NCBI RefSeq assembly: GCF_016634425.1
Contig: NZ_JAEPES010000002.1
Span: forward strand, 310,001 to 374,000
Length of the DNA: 64,000 bases
Origin: Lacisediminihabitans changchengi
GTDB lineage: Bacteria > Actinomycetota > Actinomycetes > Actinomycetales > Microbacteriaceae
Direction: 5' to 3'
Shown: piece after piece, positions 59,463 to 64,000 of the stretch
How positions within the stretch are numbered: position 1 is the first letter of the stretch
Layout: each line of letters starts with the position of its first letter
Translations under genes and position numbers: made by a program
Notes under the pieces: generated by a model
What the model was told of the DNA's origin: nothing
Database searches by the model: none
Seen by the model: the letters and a program-made list of their open reading frames with translations, nothing else

Positions 59463-60920
59463 ATGGAGTTCTACGAGACCACGCCCCGACATGACCTCAC
59501 CTACTCGGACGTGTTCCTCGTACCCAGTCATTCCGAGGTCGGCAGTCGGCTTGGCGTGTCGCTCGCCACCTCCGACGGCACAGGCGCGACCATCCCCATC
59601 GTCTCCGCGAATATGAACTCGGTCACCGGGCCGCGCCTCTCGGCCGCTCTGGCCCGGCGTGGCGGGCTCGGCGTGCTGCCGCAGGACCTGCATCTGCAAG
59701 ACCTGGATGCCGCCATCCGCTGGGTAAAAGACCAGCCGGTCGAGTTCGACACGCCCCTCGACTTCCGGCCGGAGCAGACGGTCGCCGACGCGCTGCTTCA
59801 CGTTCCGCCGGTCGCCGGCCAGGGCATCGTTCTGCACGACGAGAAGGGCGTCTTCCTCGGCTGCATCGAGGCCTCACGTCTTGGCACCGTGCAGCCAGAC
59901 GCCAAGCTCGGCGATCTGCTGCATGGCCCGCTCGCGTCGATCGATGCCGACAACGTGACCAGCCCGCGCGCGGCCTTCGACCTCATGGTCGCCGCCGACC
60001 TCGAGTTCGCCCCGGTGCTGCGGCACGGACAGCTCGTCGGAACCCTCAGCCGCACCGGCGCACTGCGCTCGACGCTCTACCAGCCCGCGCTCGACGCGAA
60101 CGGCCGTCTGCGGGTCGCCGCAGCGGTCGGCATCAACGGCGACGTGGCCGGCAAGGCGACCGCCCTCGCCGCGGCCGGCGTCGACGTGCTCGTGCTCGAT
60201 ACCGCCCACGGTCACCAGCAGGGAATGCTCCGCGCGATCGAGGCGGTAGCCAAGCTCGGACTGACGGATGCCCGCGGCGCCCGTCTGCCGATCGTGGCCG
60301 GCAACGTCGTCACGACCGCTGCCGTGCGTGACCTCGTCGCCGCCGGAGCCAGCGTGATCAAGGTCGGCGTCGGACCCGGCGCCATGTGCACCACTCGCAT
60401 GATGACCGCCGTCGGTCGTCCACAGTTCTCGGCAGTGCTCGAGACCGCCGCCGCGGCGAAGGAGTTCGGCGCTCACGTCTGGGCGGATGGCGGGGTGCGG
60501 TACCCACGGGACGTCGCTCTCGCGCTCGCCGCAGGGGCGGCATCCGTCATGATCGGGTCCTGGTTCGCCGGCACGATCGAGGCACCGGGAGTGTTGCAGA
60601 CGGACGCGACCGGGCGGCTGTACAAGGAGAGCTGGGGGATGGCCTCGTCGAAGGCCGTGCACGAGCGCTTCGACCGGCTCGACCCGTACGAGCTCGCGCG
60701 CAAAGAACTCTTCGCCGAGGGAATCTCGTCGTCGAAGATCTACCTCGACCCGCTGCGGCCCTCGGTGGAGGATCTGCTCGACATGATCACCTCTGGGCTC
60801 CGCAGCTCGATGACGTACGCCGGAGCCGCGACCCTCGATCAGTTCCATCAGAACGCGCTCGTGGGCATCCAGTCGGCCGCCGGGTACGAAGAAGGAAAGG
60901 CGCTCCCGGTCTCCTGGTAG
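59463..60920 (+). CDS. guaB1: GuaB1-family IMP dehydrogenase-related protein (GMP reductase)
   Basis: A 485-aa IMPDH/GMP-reductase-fold protein. It starts with YSDVFLVPSHSEV, contains a CBS pair inserted at about 95-210, and has the catalytic-loop cysteine in GVGPGAMCTTRMMT and the phosphate-binding ADGGVRYPRDVALAL. This combination is the GuaB1 family, whose mycobacterial member was shown to be a GMP reductase in purine salvage, not an IMP dehydrogenase. The ATG at 59463 follows TAACCT by 7 nt. It is divergent from kgd. Confidence 0.9.
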   Translation: MEFYETTPRHDLTYSDVFLVPSHSEVGSRLGVSLATSDGTGATIPIVSANMNSVTGPRLSAALARRGGLGVLPQDLHLQDLDAAIRWVKDQPVEFDTPLDFRPEQTVADALLHVPPVAGQGIVLHDEKGVFLGCIEASRLGTVQPDAKLGDLLHGPLASIDADNVTSPRAAFDLMVAADLEFAPVLRHGQLVGTLSRTGALRSTLYQPALDANGRLRVAAAVGINGDVAGKATALAAAGVDVLVLDTAHGHQQGMLRAIEAVAKLGLTDARGARLPIVAGNVVTTAAVRDLVAAGASVIKVGVGPGAMCTTRMMTAVGRPQFSAVLETAAAAKEFGAHVWADGGVRYPRDVALALAAGAASVMIGSWFAGTIEAPGVLQTDATGRLYKESWGMASSKAVHERFDRLDPYELARKELFAEGISSSKIYLDPLRPSVEDLLDMITSGLRSSMTYAGAATLDQFHQNALVGIQSAAGYEEGKALPVSW

Positions 60921-61035
60921 CGGGCGTCTCGCAGCTAACCGTCCCGTACACTTGTGCGAATAATGGACGACCCTCCCTCTAGGCGCCCTGCCGCCATGAT
61001 CGCCGTCTCTGCTTCTCCGCTGGCCCGGGGTCAGC

Positions 61036-62358
61036 ATGAATGAGTTGATCTTGCTCGGGATCGGACTGGTCCTGACCGTCGGCACGGGCTTCTTCGTCGC
61101 CTCGGAGTTCTCGCTCGTCAATCTCAACCGCTCCGATCTCGAAGCGCGCACCGCGCGTGGCGAGAAGGGGCTCGGGATGACGATCTCGGCGCTCAAGGTC
61201 ACCTCCACCCACCTCTCCAGTGCGCAGCTCGGCATCACGATCACCACGCTGCTCACCGGCTACACCATGGAGCCGGCGATCGGGCACCTGCTCGAGGTGC
61301 CGATCCACGCGATCGGCCTACCGACGGCGATGGCGGGAGTGGTGTCATCCGTCGTCGCCATCGTCGTCGCGACGCTGCTGTCGATGATCATCGGTGAGCT
61401 GGTGCCGAAGAATTTTGCCCTCGCGTTGCCGCTGCCGACCGCGAAGCTGGTCATCCCGTTTCAGGTGCTGTTCACTACCGTGTTCCGGCCGTTCGTGGCG
61501 CTGCTCAACAACACGGCCAACCTCATCCTGCGAGGCTTCGGCATTGAGCCCAAGGAGGAGCTCACCTCCGCCAGAACCGCCGAAGAGCTGCGGTCGCTGG
61601 TGCGACGATCGGCCACGGAGGGCAGCCTCGATCGAGATACCGCCACCCTGCTGGCCCGCACGCTGGTGTTCAGCGAACACATCGCCTCCGACGTCATGAC
61701 GCCGCGCCCGCGGGTCTCGAGCGTCGAACGCACACAGTCCGCCCAGACCGTGATCGAGCTCGCCCGACAGACCGGGCTCTCCCGCTTTCCGGTGGTCGAC
61801 GAGGGCATCGACGACGTGGTCGGTCTGGTGCACGTCAAGCAGGCCGTCGCGGTGCCCCGCGAAAAGCGGTCGGATGTCCCGGTGTCGGCCCTGCAGTCCG
61901 ACGTCGTTCGCGTTCCAGAGACCATGAAGCTCGACCTGCTGCTCGGTGAGCTGCGGGGTCGCGGCTATCAGATGGCGATCGTGGTGGACGAGTACGGCGG
62001 AACCGCGGGTGTCGTCACCCTCGAAGACCTGGTGGAGGAACTGGTGGGCGAGGTGGCGGACGAGCACGACCGCACCCGCGCCGGGGTCGTGCGCTCGCGC
62101 GACTGGCTCACCTTTCCGGGCAGCCTGCGACCCGACGAACTGCTGGAACGGGCCGAGGTCACGGTTCCGGAGGACGGACCATACGAGACCGTGGGTGGCT
62201 ACATCATGAGCGAGCTCGGGCGCCTGCCGATCGAGGGCGACACCGTTGCCGTCGAGGGCGGGGAATTTCGCGTGGAGCGCCTCGACGGCCGCCGCATCGA
62301 CCGGGTGCGGTTCACCCCCACACCGAGCGACCCCACCGAGAGCGGAGCGACCTCATGA
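61036..62358 (+). CDS. CNNM/CorC-type transporter, long form
   Basis: A 440-aa membrane protein of the CNNM/HlyC-CorC family. It has a DUF21 transmembrane domain (about 1-180, FFVASEFSLVNLNRSDLEAR near the start), a CBS pair (about 200-325, VMTPRPRVSSVERTQ) and a C-terminal CorC_HlyC domain (about 345-430). Relatives export or sense Mg2+/Co2+; the old name haemolysin is not a function. It overlaps its paralogue downstream by 4 nt. Confidence 0.88.
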   Translation: MNELILLGIGLVLTVGTGFFVASEFSLVNLNRSDLEARTARGEKGLGMTISALKVTSTHLSSAQLGITITTLLTGYTMEPAIGHLLEVPIHAIGLPTAMAGVVSSVVAIVVATLLSMIIGELVPKNFALALPLPTAKLVIPFQVLFTTVFRPFVALLNNTANLILRGFGIEPKEELTSARTAEELRSLVRRSATEGSLDRDTATLLARTLVFSEHIASDVMTPRPRVSSVERTQSAQTVIELARQTGLSRFPVVDEGIDDVVGLVHVKQAVAVPREKRSDVPVSALQSDVVRVPETMKLDLLLGELRGRGYQMAIVVDEYGGTAGVVTLEDLVEELVGEVADEHDRTRAGVVRSRDWLTFPGSLRPDELLERAEVTVPEDGPYETVGGYIMSELGRLPIEGDTVAVEGGEFRVERLDGRRIDRVRFTPTPSDPTESGATS

Positions 62359-63395
62359 ATGACTGGGCAGGAATCGCCTGGCTAGTCGTGCTGCTGCTCG
62401 TCAACGCCTTCTTCGTCGGTGCCGAATTCGCCGTCATCTCGGCTCGGCGCTCGCAGATCGAGCCGCGCGCCGAGGCCGGAAGCAGGGCGGCGAAGACGAC
62501 GCTATTCGCCATGGAGCACGCCACCCAGATGCTCGCGACGAGCCAGCTGGGCATCACCGTCGCCTCGCTGCTGATCCTCAACGTGTCGGAGCCGGCCATC
62601 CATCACCTGCTCGAGGGGCCGCTCGGACTCACCGGGTTACCCGAGGGCGCGATCACCACGGTCGGCTTCATCATCACGCTGATCCTGGTGTCGTTCCTGC
62701 ACGTGGTGTTCGGCGAGATGGTGCCGAAAAACCTGTCGTTCTCCGTGCCCGACCGGGCCGCGCTGCTGCTCGCGCCGCCGCTGGTGTTCGTCTCACGCAT
62801 TTTCCACCCCATCGTGATCTTCCTCAACAAGACCGCCAACGGCGTGCTGCTGCTGTTCCGGGTGCAGCCGAAAGACGAGGCGACCAGCGCGTTCACGGTG
62901 GACGAGGTGGCGAATATCGTCGCCGAGTCGACCAAGGAGGGCGTGCTCAACGACGACTACGGGCAGCTCAACGCCGCCTTCGAGTTCAGCGTCAAGAAGG
63001 TCAAAGACATCGCCGTCGGCATGGACAACCTGGTGTCGCTGTCCGAGGCCGCGACGCCGGCGGAGGTCGAACGGGCCGTCGCCCAGCACGGCTTTTCGCG
63101 ATACGTCCTGGTCGCCGACAACGGTGAGCCGACCGGATACCTGCACCTCAAAGATGTCATCGATCTGGAAGACCCGGTCGAGTTCACCGAGCCGGTGCCG
63201 CCGCGCCGCATCCGTCAGCTGATCTCGATCTCGCGAACCGCCGACCTCGAAGACGCGCTGGCATCGATGCGCCGATCGGGCGTGCACCTCGCCCGCGTCT
63301 TCGACGAGCACGACGCGACCCGCGGCATCCTGTTTCTCGAGGACATCATCGAGGAGCTGGTCGGCGAGGTGCAGGACGCGACCCGCCGCGACTAG
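62355..63395 (+). CDS. CNNM/CorC-type transporter, short form
   Basis: A 346-aa paralogue of the upstream gene, with the DUF21 domain (about 1-185, FFVGAEFAVISARRSQIEPR) and a CBS pair (about 205-330), but lacking the C-terminal CorC_HlyC domain. Tandem long/short pairs like this are common in actinobacteria and probably form heteromers. The start overlaps the first gene (ATGA). Confidence 0.87.
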   Translation: MNDWAGIAWLVVLLLVNAFFVGAEFAVISARRSQIEPRAEAGSRAAKTTLFAMEHATQMLATSQLGITVASLLILNVSEPAIHHLLEGPLGLTGLPEGAITTVGFIITLILVSFLHVVFGEMVPKNLSFSVPDRAALLLAPPLVFVSRIFHPIVIFLNKTANGVLLLFRVQPKDEATSAFTVDEVANIVAESTKEGVLNDDYGQLNAAFEFSVKKVKDIAVGMDNLVSLSEAATPAEVERAVAQHGFSRYVLVADNGEPTGYLHLKDVIDLEDPVEFTEPVPPRRIRQLISISRTADLEDALASMRRSGVHLARVFDEHDATRGILFLEDIIEELVGEVQDATRRD

Positions 63396-63408
63396 TCCGC
63401 GCTGGTTT

Positions 63409-63440
63409 CTCTGTTGTGCAGGAATTGCGGCACAACGGAG
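63409..63440 (+). terminator. terminator-like hairpin after the CNNM pair
   Basis: CTCTGTTGTGC pairs with GCACAACGGAG (one G-T) around a 10-nt loop, 14-45 nt after the stop of the second CNNM gene. Confidence 0.65.
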
Positions 63441-63489
63441 TCGGTAGGGGTCGGTACGGTGTTGTGACGGATCTCCGCAGCCCCCGCAC

Positions 63490-63577
63490 TTTCCGAAATG
63501 CAGGAAACTCTGCGCGGCGCGCCGGCGCGGTCGCCTGTCACGCGGCGTGTCGAGTCGAGCTTCCTGCATTTCGGAAA
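63490..63577. repeat. 17-bp inverted repeat (TTCCGAAATGCAGG family)
   Basis: Arms 63490-63506 and 63561-63577 are perfectly complementary across a 54-nt GC-rich spacer. The core TTCCGAAATGCAGG is the same as in the nested repeat at 44978-45102. It lies in a convergent gap. Confidence 0.8.
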
Positions 63578-63619
63578 TGGGGGAGCCGGGCATCCGTAGT
63601 TCTGCGAGCCAGCCGCGAA

Positions 63620-64000
63620 CTACAGCGCGCGGGCGTACTGGCTCGGCCAGTACGGCAGCTCGTAGCCGAGCTCCTTGGCCAGCACCATGGGGAGGTTCGG
63701 GTCGCGGAGCGCAGCCCGGGCGACCATCACGGCGTCGGCCTGGCCGGAGGTGATGATGTCGTCCGCCTGCTTGCCCTCGGTGATGAGTCCGACCGCGCTG
63801 ACGTCGACGGATGACTGGTGCTTGACGAAATCGGCGAAGGTGACCTGGTAGCCCGGTCCGACGGGGATGCGGACCCCGGCCACGAGGCCACCGCTGGAGA
63901 TGTCGAAGAAGTCTGCCCCGGCATCCCTCGCCCATTCGGCGACGATCGCGGTCTGCTCCGGCGTCCAGCCGGTGTCGGAACCGCTGCCATCGACCCAGTC
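63620..64000 (-). CDS. Old Yellow Enzyme-family NADH:flavin oxidoreductase, 3' end only
   Basis: The C-terminal 126 residues of an FMN-dependent ene-reductase (YqjM/NemA type); the gene continues beyond the window. The visible part carries VAEWARDAGADFFDISSGG, then VSAVGLITEGKQADD and the FMN phosphate-binding ADAVMVARAALRDPN, ending YWPSQYARAL. Members reduce activated alkenes such as enones or nitroesters with NAD(P)H. The frame is open to the window edge without interruption. Confidence 0.88.
   Translation of the reverse strand, partial: DWVDGSGSDTGWTPEQTAIVAEWARDAGADFFDISSGGLVAGVRIPVGPGYQVTFADFVKHQSSVDVSAVGLITEGKQADDIITSGQADAVMVARAALRDPNLPMVLAKELGYELPYWPSQYARAL

Noticed and set aside
61036..63395. 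annotation as haemolysins
   Set aside because: The old family name is misleading; domains are DUF21, CBS and CorC_HlyC, typical of metal-ion transport.

Overview
The window is a 64-kb piece of a high-GC actinobacterial chromosome, most likely from a member of the Microbacteriaceae (order Micrococcales). The evidence is the strong GC bias at third codon positions, single-chain 2-oxoglutarate decarboxylase Kgd, GuaB1, a SigH/RsrA-type sigma/anti-sigma pair, DUF3039 and DUF6716 proteins, the ftsE-ftsX-smpB-ssrA order and many leaderless transcripts. Gene density is high, many neighbours overlap by 4 nt (ATGA/GTGA), and no rRNA, CRISPR array or intact insertion sequence was seen.

Layout. 1-0.5 kb: no supported gene, then a strong terminator. 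0.5-9.7 kb: a conserved hypothetical, a C-N hydrolase, a MarR regulator divergent from a three-gene surface-protein module (TasA/CalY-like protein, SipW-like signal peptidase, LamG protein), an aminotransferase, a lipoprotein/PKD pair and an HtrA-type protease. 9.8-23.9 kb: a teichoic-acid-type locus (GT2 glycosyltransferase, three CDP-glycerol glycerophosphotransferase-like enzymes, a TagGH-type ABC exporter, a LicC-like nucleotidyltransferase), interrupted by a 1567-aa single-chain Type ISP restriction-modification enzyme and a divergent Xre regulator. 24-34.6 kb: an ABC transporter whose ATPase has a histone-H1-like N-terminal tail, DUF3039, a SLAC1/TehA protein, pncB, murI-rph and rdgB-mntH, a HEAT-repeat protein and DedA. 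34.7-39.0 kb: tRNA-Leu(UAG), an MFS carrier and a neuA-neuB-DUF6716 operon, probably for a nonulosonic-acid polymer. 39.1-43.6 kb: a compact tad pilus operon including a 57-codon pilin-like gene. 43.7-50.6 kb: an FAD-dependent reductase, an MFS carrier, prfB, ftsE-ftsX-smpB and tmRNA. 50.6-64 kb: hisN, rsgA, aroA, sigH-rsrA, kgd, guaB1, two CNNM/CorC proteins and the 3' end of an Old Yellow Enzyme gene.

How the parts connect. Much of the window serves the cell envelope: teichoic-acid polymerisation and export, nonulosonic-acid activation, SipW-type surface export, Tad pili, HtrA, FtsEX and MurI. A second theme is stress translation quality control. The sigH-rsrA operon and the tmRNA gene both carry an exact GGAAT-N18-GTT promoter. 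The tmRNA is also bracketed by a perfect 18-bp inverted repeat that could form a precursor processing stem. sigH has a second, leaderless-type promoter, predicting a short and an N-extended sigma isoform as in Streptomyces sigR.

Sequence-level patterns: at least 17 genes have TANNNT 6-8 nt before the start codon; the octamer CGGATGYC (either strand) recurs and appears to override codon preference; and intergenic gaps carry several families of long inverted repeats and short tandem repeats, two of which run through the stop codon of the neighbouring gene.
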